NCBI RefSeq assembly: GCF_001678755.1
Contig: NZ_LZDS01000012.1
Location: 124,001 to 188,000, forward strand
Direction of reading: 5' to 3'
DNA: 64,000 nucleotides
Origin: Acinetobacter gandensis
GTDB lineage: Bacteria > Pseudomonadota > Gammaproteobacteria > Pseudomonadales > Moraxellaceae
Shown one piece after another: positions 18,138 through 28,000 of this stretch. The notes below the pieces were generated by a model. That model made no database searches. It had not been told where the DNA came from and saw only the letters and a program-made list of their open reading frames with translations. Within the stretch, counting starts at the first letter, position 1, and each line of letters opens with the position of its first letter. The position numbers were made by a program, and so were the translations under genes.

Positions 18138-18332
18138 ATGTACGTTTGTTTGTGCCGTGGTATTACTGATCAAGATATTAAAAATGCTATTGCGAGTGGA
18201 GCAGAAAGCTATCGTGAAGTTCGTGACATGCTTGACCTCGGAACTTGCTGTGGTCGCTGCGCACCTGAAGCACGTATGATCATCAGTGATGAAGTTTCAC
18301 AAATCGCTGCACGCATTGCTATAGCTGCTTAA
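18138..18332 (+). CDS. bfd: Bacterioferritin-associated ferredoxin
   Basis: Bfd is a small [2Fe-2S] protein that passes electrons to bacterioferritin to release stored iron. The 64-residue protein has the BFD-type cysteine pattern: CxC in VCLCRGIT and CCGRC near residue 37, with LGTCCGRCAPEA. It is preceded by a Fur-box promoter and followed, after a terminator, by a bacterioferritin gene, so function and context agree. Confidence 0.95.
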   Translation: MYVCLCRGITDQDIKNAIASGAESYREVRDMLDLGTCCGRCAPEARMIISDEVSQIAARIAIAA

Positions 18333-18374
18333 CGTCAATTATAAAATCCCCCCAACAACCATAATTATAAATTT

Positions 18375-18427
18375 AATGGTCGAAGACCATTCCTCCTCCC
18401 CCGCTTATGACTCTAAGCGGGTTTTTT
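18375..18427 (+). terminator. Double hairpin and terminator after bfd
   Basis: First, AATGGTC and GACCATT form a 7-bp stem with a GAA loop (18375-18391). Then CCCGCTTA and TAAGCGGG (18400-18421) form the terminator stem, followed by six T. It separates bfd from the bacterioferritin gene, which must have its own promoter in 18428-18590. Confidence 0.85.
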
Positions 18428-18590
18428 ATTTATTAAATATCTGAGAATTAGTGCCTTGTTTTGATTGTGATTTTCATTTGCTGTTCTATAAAACACTCGC
18501 TAAATTGCACTTTGTTGTTTAAGATATTTCTATTCTAATATCGAATTTATATTGCTTAGTTCGAGCTTTATTGCAGTTAAGGAGTCAAAC

Positions 18591-19055
18591 ATGAAAGGCA
18601 ATCGTGATGTAATTAATCAGTTAAATCAGGTGCTTTATCATCATTTAACTGCAATTAACCAATATTTTTTACATTCGCGTATGTTTAATGATTGGGGCAT
18701 TAACCAACTTGGTTCAGCAGAATATAAAGAATCAATCCGTCAAATGAAGCATGCCGATAAAATTATTGAGCGCATTCTATTTTTAGAAGGTTTACCAAAC
18801 TTACAGCACCTAGGTAAACTCTATATTGGACAACATACCGTTGAAGTTTTAAATTGTGATGTACGTAAAGTCAAAGAGAACATCGAATCCATTCAAGCGG
18901 CAGTTAAGCTTGCTGAAGAGCAACTGGACTATGTGACTCGCGATTTAGTGCAGGAAATTTTAGAGAAAGAAGAAGAATGGTTGGATTGGACAACAACCCA
19001 ATTAGACTTAGTTGAATCTGTAGGTATAGAAAATTATATTCAAAGTCAGATTTAA
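18591..19055 (+). CDS. bfr: Bacterioferritin, haem-type subunit lacking ferroxidase ligands
   Basis: Bacterioferritin forms 24-subunit iron-storage shells with haem between subunit pairs. The 154-residue protein is clearly in the family: AINQYFLHSRMF, MKHADKIIERILFLEGLPNLQ and the C-terminal LVESVGIENYIQSQI. The haem ligand Met52 is present. Aligned to E. coli Bfr, ferroxidase ligands are changed: Glu18 is His, Glu51 is Gln, Glu94 is Val and His130 is Trp; only His54 and Glu127 remain. This fits the haem-binding subunit of two-subunit bacterioferritins, with a catalytic partner elsewhere. I use the ATG at 18591, with AAGGAG 6-7 nt upstream, not the earlier frame opening at 18552. Confidence 0.9.
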   Translation: MKGNRDVINQLNQVLYHHLTAINQYFLHSRMFNDWGINQLGSAEYKESIRQMKHADKIIERILFLEGLPNLQHLGKLYIGQHTVEVLNCDVRKVKENIESIQAAVKLAEEQLDYVTRDLVQEILEKEEEWLDWTTTQLDLVESVGIENYIQSQI

Positions 19056-19086
19056 ATATTTTAGCTAAGAAAAAACCTGTGATTTG

Positions 19087-19450
19087 AACTGCACCGTAAA
19101 AGTTGGACACTTTTAGTATAATTTGAAGGGTGCTTTTCTATGGCTAAATATTTTTCAAGCATTTAAACTTAAAGTTATTCAAAATTATTTATCTAGCTAA
19201 CAACACTACAGTATTGAACGGTAGAGCTAACCGTAGAGCGATTAAGAAGCACCAAAATCCCGCAAGTAGGAGTAGAATGAGCTAGCTGCACAAGAAGTAG
19301 GATAATAACCTTTCACCTGCCCAGCAGATAGAACAAGCTAAATATAAGTCCAATGCTGTGAAAAGTATTTATAAGCAGTTAAAAGAGAATTATGAAAAAC
19401 TTTTAGAAAAGTGTAATTCTCTATTGTTAGAAAATTTTGAGTTAGAATAA
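19087..19450 (+). pseudogene. Decayed IS3-family orfA remnant
   Basis: After TGCACCGTAAAAGTTGGACA (about 19090-19109), which resembles an IS3-type terminal repeat, an ATG at 19140 opens MAKYFSS. A one-base shift then leads to FKLKVIQNYLSS, typical of IS3 orfA transposase N-termini. Several stops follow. The last part reads NNLSPAQQIEQAKYKSNAVKSIYK and a leucine-rich coiled-coil stretch to a TAA at 19448-19450, like the orfA C-terminus. No orfB and no right-hand repeat are visible. It sits between the bacterioferritin gene and the pilin gene. The family assignment rests on motif memory only. Confidence 0.65.
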
Positions 19451-19478
19451 AAAACGCATCTCTAAAGATGCGTTTTTT
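19449..19478. terminator. Bidirectional terminator downstream of the pilin gene
   Basis: AAAAAACGCATC and GATGCGTTTTTT form a long stem with a 6-nt loop. On the minus strand it ends the pilin transcript 19 nt after its stop. Confidence 0.88.
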
Positions 19479-19496
19479 ATTACTATATTACATTAA

Positions 19497-19853
19497 TTAA
19501 GAGCCAGTTTCACAAGTAATCGTTTCACCAAGAACACACACAGCGTGAGTATTAGCTGCTACAGATGGATTCTTAATTTTACCTTTAATAGTGGTTTTGT
19601 CTTCTTCAATGTCATTTTCATCACATGCTTTAGCATCAAAATCTGCTGCTGTAAAAGTGCCTGGTCCGTTAGGGTCATTTTGGATTAAGAATAGCTTATT
19701 AGCGAACCCTTTCATCTCTGCTAAACAAGCATTATCAGAGGCGCGCTTAGTATAGTTTTGGTAAGCAGGAATCGCAATCGCAGCAAGAATACCGATAATT
19801 GCAACAACGATCATTAATTCGATAAGAGTAAAACCCTTTTGAACTGATTTCAT
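19497..19853 (-). CDS. pilA: Type IV pilin, probable major subunit
   Basis: Prepilin with leader MKSVQKG and [31 protein letters not shown]; the mature Glu5 is present. At 118 residues it is shorter than most PilA proteins (about 140-160). Four cysteines (NACLAE, KACDE, AVCV, ITCE) could form a helix-linked and a C-terminal loop disulfide. The last residue is Ser, the glycosylation site in Acinetobacter pilins modified by TfpO, but no tfpO gene lies next to it. The ATG at 19853 has GGAG 6 nt upstream. A sigma-54 promoter lies at 19921-19936. Whether it is PilA or a ComP-like pilin cannot be settled here. Confidence 0.85.
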   Translation of the reverse strand: MKSVQKGFTLIELMIVVAIIGILAAIAIPAYQNYTKRASDNACLAEMKGFANKLFLIQNDPNGPGTFTAADFDAKACDENDIEEDKTTIKGKIKNPSVAANTHAVCVLGETITCETGS

Positions 19854-19920
19854 AACATTCTCCACAAATGTTTTTTAATTTAATTATTTAATTAAAGCTA
19901 TATAGCTTGTTTTATAAATA

Positions 19921-19936
19921 GCACAGAGCGTGCCAA
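19921..19936 (-). promoter_or_regulatory. Sigma-54 (-24/-12) promoter of the pilin gene
   Basis: On the minus strand TTGGCACG-CTCT-GTGC matches the sigma-54 consensus TGGCACG-N4-TTGC, with GG and GC exactly 10 bp apart. Transcription would start near 19909, giving a leader of about 55 nt. This is the promoter type activated by PilR in pilA genes of Pseudomonas and relatives; the PilSR link is inference. Confidence 0.78.
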
Positions 19937-20019
19937 GATTTATTATAGTGAAAACGACAGAAAAAACAGCACTTTAAAAAAATATTTTTATTTTTTGTAA
20001 TCATTACGTCTCTTTTTGT

Positions 20020-20052
20020 GTATAAAAGTGACGATTTGTGTCACTTTTATAC
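20020..20052. promoter_or_regulatory. 13-bp inverted repeat upstream of the sigma-54 promoter
   Basis: GTATAAAAGTGAC (20020-20032) and GTCACTTTTATAC (20040-20052) are perfect inverted repeats with a 7-nt spacer. There is no T run on either side, so it is a poor intrinsic terminator for the gene ending at 20060. It lies about 85-115 bp before the -24 element, the usual distance for a sigma-54 activator site. Confidence 0.5.
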
Positions 20053-20059
20053 CTGTTTA

Positions 20060-20620
20060 TTAACGTAGTACGATCGGTGCATTGGCTAATTCATTAACAC
20101 GGTCTTGTGTTTTATCAGCATAAAATGTGTTCAGTACCATTCCGATTTCATTTACGCCATTTGTCATTGCATTGCGGTAGTCCTTAGTTTGCATTTTAGC
20201 AATGATATTTTGGCAAATATCTTGCCAAATTTGACCGTTCGTTGCTTGACGCAGCCCACGGTCAAAAATAATTTCCACCTGACGTTCGCAGATATTCAAA
20301 TACAATAATACTCCGCTATTAAACTCAGTATCCCAAACACCTAACTCAGCAAAGAGCTGTTCAGCACGGGCACGGGTGTTTTGATAATAAGCTTGATTTG
20401 ACGGAATATGCCCCTCAATCACAACCTGTATTTCGCCCACATGTCCTTGCTCAGCTGCTGTTACTGCTTGTGCAATGGCCTGCTGATCCTGCTTGTTAAA
20501 ATAGCGATTCGCCGCAGGCATATACAAAAAGTGCTTTAACCAACGTTTAAAACTGGGTTTATGAATCTCCTGTGTTTTTGGACAGGTGACAATTTCTGTT
20601 GTTTCTGTTTTCGTTACCAT
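20060..20620 (-). CDS. TPM-domain protein, short form
   Basis: A 186-residue protein without signal peptide. A TPM (Psb32/YgcG-like) domain covers about residues 40-160: AIAQAVTAAEQGHVGEIQVVIEGHIP, GVWDTEFNSGVLLYLNICERQVEIIFDRGL, and GQIWQDICQNIIAKMQTKDYRNAMTNGVNEI. TPM proteins are membrane-associated and their biochemical role in bacteria is unclear. It overlaps the longer TPM gene by 7 nt and so is the third gene of lemA-TPM-TPM. A membrane role is inferred from its partners. Confidence 0.8.
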   Translation of the reverse strand: MVTKTETTEIVTCPKTQEIHKPSFKRWLKHFLYMPAANRYFNKQDQQAIAQAVTAAEQGHVGEIQVVIEGHIPSNQAYYQNTRARAEQLFAELGVWDTEFNSGVLLYLNICERQVEIIFDRGLRQATNGQIWQDICQNIIAKMQTKDYRNAMTNGVNEIGMVLNTFYADKTQDRVNELANAPIVLR

Positions 20621-21681
20621 GAACCTGATGCTCCCCCACCGCCGAAACCACCACCGCCTCCGCTATAGCCACTACCACCAAAACCACCACCGCCGCTGCG
20701 ACCACCTCCGCCTCCACTACCGGCAAGAAACATTTGAAAGATAGTTTGTGCAATCGCAGTGATCAGTAAAAAGAAAATAGCGCCGCCCATGAGTAGACTA
20801 GTCAACAAGCCTGCGCCATTGACTAATCCCGCTACAGTACCCGCAACGGCTGCTGTCGAAGCGCTTAAACGCTTACCGACAATAAACGAAGCAAAAATAC
20901 CCACCACTAAAATAATCAGTGCTGTGGTAAAGGTTTTTTCTTTGGCTTGCTGTTCATGTAAGGCTTGTTCTTGGCGTTCTTTTAACTCTTGTGCGGCTTG
21001 AGCAGCAACTTCTGGGTCTTGATTTAAAATATTACTTATTTCATTCAAGCCAGCCTCAATGCCTTGGGCATATTGAGCTTGCTTAAAGTACGGTGTAATT
21101 TGATTACGAATGATTCGACTGACAATAATGTCCGGCATAATGCCTTCAAAGCCATATCCAGTCAGAATCTGTATACGACGATCATTCACTGCAATCGCCA
21201 TTAAAATACCGTTATCGCGCTTGGCAGAGCCTAATTGCCACTTTTCAGCAACACGCATGGCATAGTCAAAAATATCTTCCTGCCCTGTTGTCGGCACAAT
21301 GACCACGCCAATTTGAGCTTTGCCGTCTTCATGCAATTGCAGAATTTTCTGGCTGATTGCTTGCTTCTCGGCTGCAGAAAGTAAATTTGCCTGATCGACC
21401 ACCGGCTCATTCAGTGTTGGCAGCCCACGTATGGACTCTCCATCTGCCATATCATTGGCAATTTGTGGTTGCTGAATTTTAATTTCAGGCTGTGCCGTGG
21501 ATTCTTTTTGCGTTGCTGACTGCTGCTCTTTTAAAATTTTTCCTACCACGACAGTTTCAGCTTCTTGATCTGTTGCAGTCGCCGTTTCTGCATGTGTGAA
21601 ACCCACCATACACAATAGACATGCAAAAACCATGCGCTGCAACCACAACAAACCTGTATGTTTTAGCTCAAAATCCACCAT
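20614..21681 (-). CDS. TPM-domain membrane protein with Gly/Ser-rich tail (YgcG family)
   Basis: A 355-residue protein with an N-terminal signal/anchor (LLWLQRMVFACLLCMVGFTHAE). The TPM domain (about residues 90-220) has LNEPVVDQANLLSAAEKQAISQKI, QIGVVIVPTTG, DNGILMAIAVNDRRIQILTGYGFEGIMPD and the IISRIIRNQITPYF-type end. An Ala/Gln/Glu-rich coiled coil follows (residues 220-245), then two transmembrane segments (about 250-310) and a C-terminal tail of Gly and Ser ending GASGSW. GAGG lies 7 nt before the ATG. It follows lemA by 29 nt. This pairing is widespread, and its function is not established. Confidence 0.85.
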   Translation of the reverse strand: MVDFELKHTGLLWLQRMVFACLLCMVGFTHAETATATDQEAETVVVGKILKEQQSATQKESTAQPEIKIQQPQIANDMADGESIRGLPTLNEPVVDQANLLSAAEKQAISQKILQLHEDGKAQIGVVIVPTTGQEDIFDYAMRVAEKWQLGSAKRDNGILMAIAVNDRRIQILTGYGFEGIMPDIIVSRIIRNQITPYFKQAQYAQGIEAGLNEISNILNQDPEVAAQAAQELKERQEQALHEQQAKEKTFTTALIILVVGIFASFIVGKRLSASTAAVAGTVAGLVNGAGLLTSLLMGGAIFFLLITAIAQTIFQMFLAGSGGGGGRSGGGGFGGSGYSGGGGGFGGGGASGSW

Positions 21682-21710
21682 CAGCCCACCTCACAATCCA
21701 GTGACGCCAA

Positions 21711-22301
21711 TTAATTAAAATCAACTTTCGGTGCAGTTTGTGCACTTTGCTCTGCGCTAAAGTTAGGCTTTGTATCCATACCAATGACTTTAGCTGTCAT
21801 CACTTGCGGGAACTGGCGTGCATAGCCGTTAAAGTCTTGTACAGTAGTAATGTAGCGATTACGTGCGACAGCGATGCGGTTTTCAGTGCCTTCTAACTGA
21901 ACTTGTAAATCACGGAATTGCTCATTGGCTTTTAAGTCTGGATAATTTTCGGATACTGCAATTAAACGTGAAAGTGCGCTAGTCATTTGTGCCTGTGCTT
22001 CTTGGTATTTTTGGAACAATGCTGGATCTTCCAATACTTCTTTATCCACTTTTAGACCCGCTACATTGGCACGTGCCTGCGTTACTTCCGTTAGCACTTG
22101 CTCTTCATGTTTTGCATAGCCTTTTACGACATTCACTAAATTAGGCACCAAGTCTGCACGACGTTGATATTGGTTTTGTACTTCAGACCATGCTGCTGTA
22201 ACGGCCTCATCTTTGACTTGTAAAGTGTTATAGCCACAACCGCTTAATGTTAGTGTGCTCACAAGGGCTACAGTGAGCATGCTTTTTTTCATTAAATTCA
22301 T
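21711..22301 (-). CDS. lemA: LemA family lipoprotein
   Basis: LemA proteins are membrane-anchored helical bundles of unknown biochemical role, often beside TPM proteins. The 196-residue protein has a lipobox (LTLSGCGYN), then DEAVTAAWSEVQNQYQRRADLVPNLVNVVKGYAKHEEQVL, the family signature, followed by long helices and NRYITTVQDFNGYARQFP. I choose the ATG at 22301; GAGG lies about 9 nt upstream, while the TTG at 22316 has no leader. First gene of the lemA-TPM-TPM operon. Confidence 0.9.
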   Translation of the reverse strand: MNLMKKSMLTVALVSTLTLSGCGYNTLQVKDEAVTAAWSEVQNQYQRRADLVPNLVNVVKGYAKHEEQVLTEVTQARANVAGLKVDKEVLEDPALFQKYQEAQAQMTSALSRLIAVSENYPDLKANEQFRDLQVQLEGTENRIAVARNRYITTVQDFNGYARQFPQVMTAKVIGMDTKPNFSAEQSAQTAPKVDFN

Positions 22302-22423
22302 ATCCCTTAACCTCAAGTATTTATTTGTAATTGTTTAAATAAATTCATTCTAACCTGAATTTTTACCTTTTTTATGTATTTTCTTTGTGATCCATTTTTT
22401 TCATCTATTCTCTTTATTCAAAG

Positions 22424-22442
22424 AAAAACCCTCTTTCGAGGG
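22424..22442 (-). terminator. Terminator after the metal-hydrolase gene
   Basis: CCCTC (22429-22433) and GAGGG (22438-22442) with a 4-nt loop, and five A to the left that give a T run on the minus strand. It starts 9 nt past the stop of the hydrolase frame. Confidence 0.8.
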
Positions 22443-22450
22443 CTGCAATC

Positions 22451-23336
22451 TTAACTATATAAAATCTGTGTTTGATGATCTTGAAAACCTTCAAATTGGT
22501 AGTCTTCAGAAAGTCTAGTTTTCCAATAACCTACAATTTTACTGTAATCAATCTCAGCGGGATGAAATCCTGCTTTGTAATAAGATAAGTATTCTGGCAC
22601 CAACTGAACAAACATTTTGCCCAATAAATATATACCGAATACATTCCCTCCTACTTTAGGTAAGCTTTTTTTCTTATCTTGCAAAAACAATCTCGTGGCA
22701 GAATAAAAGGTTAAGCTGGCAAAACCTGTGGTAACACTGCGCATAATCATGCGACGGATTTTGTCATCACCATAGACATGTTGATAGACATCAAAGGCTA
22801 CTGCACGGTGTTCAATTTCTTCAATTGCATGCCAAACCCAGAGTTTAATCGCATCATCATCCAAAGTACTGAGCACTTCAGGATGTCTTAAAATATACCC
22901 CCCCAACAGCGCAGTAAAATGTTCAAAAGCACAGGTAATGGCGAGTTGTATTTTGGGATGTAGATTTTTTACATAACGATCTTTTCGAGCCAACCAAGCT
23001 TGAAAGCGATCCAAATTATAATCATCACTTCGCCAAGCGTCATTAAACTCTGCATGTGCTTTTGAGTGCATTGCTTCCTGTCCAATAAATGCAGCAATTT
23101 CCGCTAGCAGTTTTTCATCAGTCACTTTATCGCGAACGTTTCGAACACTGTGTACAAAAAAATTGTTCACCAATGGGAAAGGTCGATGATAATGCTGTCA
23201 GTAAATGCGACATGACCGGTGAATTGGCAAAATAATGTCGCTTGATCGCCTTTGGATTAAATTGTGGGCGACGTACTGTAATACCAATGGCTTTCGGACG
23301 ATTAAGATATGATTTTTGTGCCGTCACTTGAGTCAT
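22451..23336 (-). pseudogene. Predicted metal-dependent hydrolase (ferritin-like), frameshifted
   Basis: Two overlapping frames together make one protein of about 295 residues. The N-terminal part reads from 23336 (MTQVTAQKSYLNRPKAI) to SSTFPIGEQFF. The C-terminal part continues VHSVRNVRDKVTDEKLLAEIAAFIGQEAMHSKAH and runs to 22451. The join needs one base removed from a run of seven A (23156-23162 on the plus strand); with six, the frame is continuous. The second part has the E-x-x-H metal-ligand pairs FIGQEAMHSKAH, CAFEHFTALLGGYI and HAIEEIEHRAVAF, typical of the PF10118-type hydrolases. As read, only fragments are made. It is a homopolymer frameshift, slippage or sequence error. Confidence 0.8.
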
Positions 23337-23515
23337 GATAATATCCATTAAATGTGATCATGCTGGCAGTATGTGACTTAGCACACATTTTACACATGGC
23401 AAAATGGCTTAGTTGATTTGCAAATTCACTCAATTTTAGCCTGTGTTAAACACATTTATTTCAAATTTATCAGATGAAACCTTTCACATATCATTAAGGG
23501 AAATTTTGAATGATC

Positions 23516-23543
23516 AAAAAAACCTGCCGAAGCAGGTTTTTTA
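23516..23543. terminator. Terminator downstream of gltD
   Basis: AACCTGC (23521-23527) and GCAGGTT (23532-23538) with a CGAA tetraloop, flanked by A and T runs. It ends gltBD on the minus strand. Confidence 0.9.
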
Positions 23544-23563
23544 TAAAAATATTAAAAACAAGA

Positions 23564-25018
<1,455 letters not shown>

Positions 25019-25058
25019 TTATCCGCTACACCTGCCTATCAAATCTGCAGTAGTGGAA

Positions 25059-28000
25059 TTATTGTGGATCAGCTTGAGTTGTTTTCAACAAAGTCTGCAA
25101 ATTAGCAGCTTTTGGTTTCACAAGCCAGAATTTGCGGCCGTAGAAATCAAACTCATGGCGGATCTTATACGCCCAAGCACTACCGGTTTCTTTAATATGC
25201 TCATCTAAAATACGGCACAAGAACTCTTTATGTTCTTCCATCGATTCAGTTGAGATACGGTTCAATTCAATGAGTTCGTGGTTGTAGTGGTCAACGAAGT
25301 CATTATCTAAGTCGAGTACATAAGCAAAACCACCAGTCATACCTGCACCAAAGTTATGACCCACTTTGCCCAATACAGTCACAATACCGCCTGTCATGTA
25401 TTCACAGCAGTGGTCGCCTGCACCTTCAATTACAGCGAAGGCACCTGAGTTACGAACTGCGAAGCGCTCACCTGCAGTACCTGCAGCAAACAATTTACCG
25501 CCCGTTGCACCATATAAACAGGTATTACCAATAATTGCAGTGTTTTGCGTTTGGAATGGTGAACCTTTTGGTGGGAAGATCGAGATACGACCACCTGCCA
25601 TGCCTTTACCGACGTAGTCATTCGCATCACCTTCAAGGCTAATATGCAGACCACCTGCGTTCCATACACCTAAAGACTGACCAGCTGTACCATTCAGATT
25701 CACCTTAACTGGATGTGCTTCCATGCTCAGGTTGCCATAACGTTTTGCAATCTCACCAGAAATACGCGCACCAATTGAACGGTCACAGTTACCAATTGTG
25801 AAGCTATATTCACCACCTGTACCTGCTTCAATTGCTGGTAGCATTTCAGCTACCATTTTCTCAGCCAATAAACCTTTATCGAATGGTGCATTGCCTTGTA
25901 CTTCGCAGTACTGTGCTTTGCCATTAGCTGCTGGGTGAGATTCAAGTAATGCACTCAGGTCAAGATGCGCATGTTTCTCTGTTTCACCCGGAAGCATTTC
26001 CAACAAATCTGTACGGCCAATCAAGTCTTTCAAGCTTGCTACACCAAGCGCTGCCAGCCATTCACGTGTTTCTTCCGCAATAAAGTGGAAGAAGTTGATC
26101 AGCATTTCAGGCTCACCGATATAGTGTTCCTGACGCAAGTGATCTTGCTGTGTAGCAACACCGGTCGCACAGTTGTTCAAGTGGCAAATACGCAGGTATT
26201 TACAACCCAAGGCAATCATTGGTGTAGAACCGAAACCGAAGCTTTCCGCACCCAAGATTGCTGCTTTTACAACATCTAGACCTGTTTTTAAGCCACCATC
26301 AGTTTGTACACGTACTTTACCGCGCAAGTCATTCACACGAAGCGCTTGATGTGCCTCACTCAACCCTAACTCCCATGGCGAACCTGCATGGTGAATTGAA
26401 GAAAGTGGAGAAGCCGCTGTACCACCGTCATAACCAGAAATGGTAATGAAGTCTGCGTATGCTTTTGCCACACCTGCCGCAATCGTACCAACACCGGGCT
26501 CAGAAACCAGCTTAACTGACACCATCGCCTGTGGGTTAACCTGTTTTAAATCAAAGATTAACTGTGATAAATCTTCAATTGAGTAGATGTCGTGATGCGG
26601 AGGTGGAGAAATTAAAGTCACACCTGGCACAGAGTAACGTAAACGCGCAATCAAGCCATTCACTTTACCGCCCGGCAACTGACCACCTTCACCTGGTTTT
26701 GCACCTTGAGCCACTTTAATTTGAAGGACTTCTGCAGATGTAAGATATGCAGGAGTAACACCAAAACGGCCTGATGCAATTTGTTTGATTTTCGAGTTAC
26801 GAATCGTACCGTAACGCGCTGGGTCTTCACCGCCCTCACCAGAGTTCGAACGACCACCAATTGTGTTCATCGCAATCGCAATCGCTTCATGTGCTTCAGG
26901 TGAAAGTGCACCCAAAGACATACCAGCTGAGTCAAAGCGTGGCAGAATTTCTTCAACCGATTCAACTTGATCTAGCGCAATTGAATTGTCAGTTTTAAGC
27001 TTAAATAAGTCACGAATCGTTGCGATTGGACGATTATTGACAAGCTCTGCATATTCTTTAAAGTCTGCATAGTTGCCAGAACGCACCGATTTATGCAGCG
27101 CATTAATCACGTCTGGGTTAAATGCATGGTATTCCTTACCGAACACGAATTTCAGCATACCGCCTTGATCAATTGGTTTACGTGATTTCCACGCCAAATC
27201 TGCCAATTTTTTCAAGTCATTTTCAAGGTCAGCAAAAGTTGCGCCTTGAATACGACTTGGCACACCTGTGAAGCATTTCGCAACCACTTCATCCGATAGA
27301 CCAACAGCTTCGAATAGCTGACCGCCACGGTATGACGCAACGGTTGAAATACCCATTTTAGAAAGTACTTTTAACAGACCTTTCTCAATCCCTTTACGGA
27401 AGTTCGCTTGAGCATGGATTGGGTCGCCCAATAGCTCACCTTTTGCAATCAAGTCATTGATCACGTCATACGCAAGGTATGGATAGATCGCAGTCGCGCC
27501 AAAACCAAGAATTACTGCAAATTGATGCGCATCACGTGCTAAACCAGTTTCAACAATAATGTTGGCATCAGTACGAAGACCCGCATTGATTAAATAGTGA
27601 TGCACTGCACCCGTTGCCATTAGGGCATTCGCAGGTAAGAAACCTTGACGAATTTTCTTATCTGACAATACTAATAGCGTTTTGCCATCACGAATCGCTT
27701 GAGCAGACTCTTCACAGATACGTGTAATCGCAGCTTCTAAGCCTTCATTTTCTGCATAGTTCAAATCAATATCTGCAATTTCATATCCTTTACGACCAAG
27801 GGTACGGATTTGATGCATTTTCGAATTTGAAAGTACAGGGCTTGAAATGATCAAACGATCTGCATGCTCTGGACCTTGTTCAAACACGTTTTGTTCACGG
27901 CCCAAACAAGTCTCTAAAGACATTACAATCGATTCACGTAGCGGATCGATTGGTGGGTTAGTTACCTGCGCAAACTGTTGACGGAAGAAGTCTGATACAT

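Noticed and set aside
20614-20760. A Gly-repeat region as a separate repeat element
   Set aside because: The simple repeat is the coding sequence of the Gly/Ser-rich tail of the TPM protein.
22451-23173. An independent 240-residue hydrolase gene starting at GTG
   Set aside because: The upstream frame supplies the family N-terminus and meets this one at a homopolymer run. One frameshifted gene explains both.
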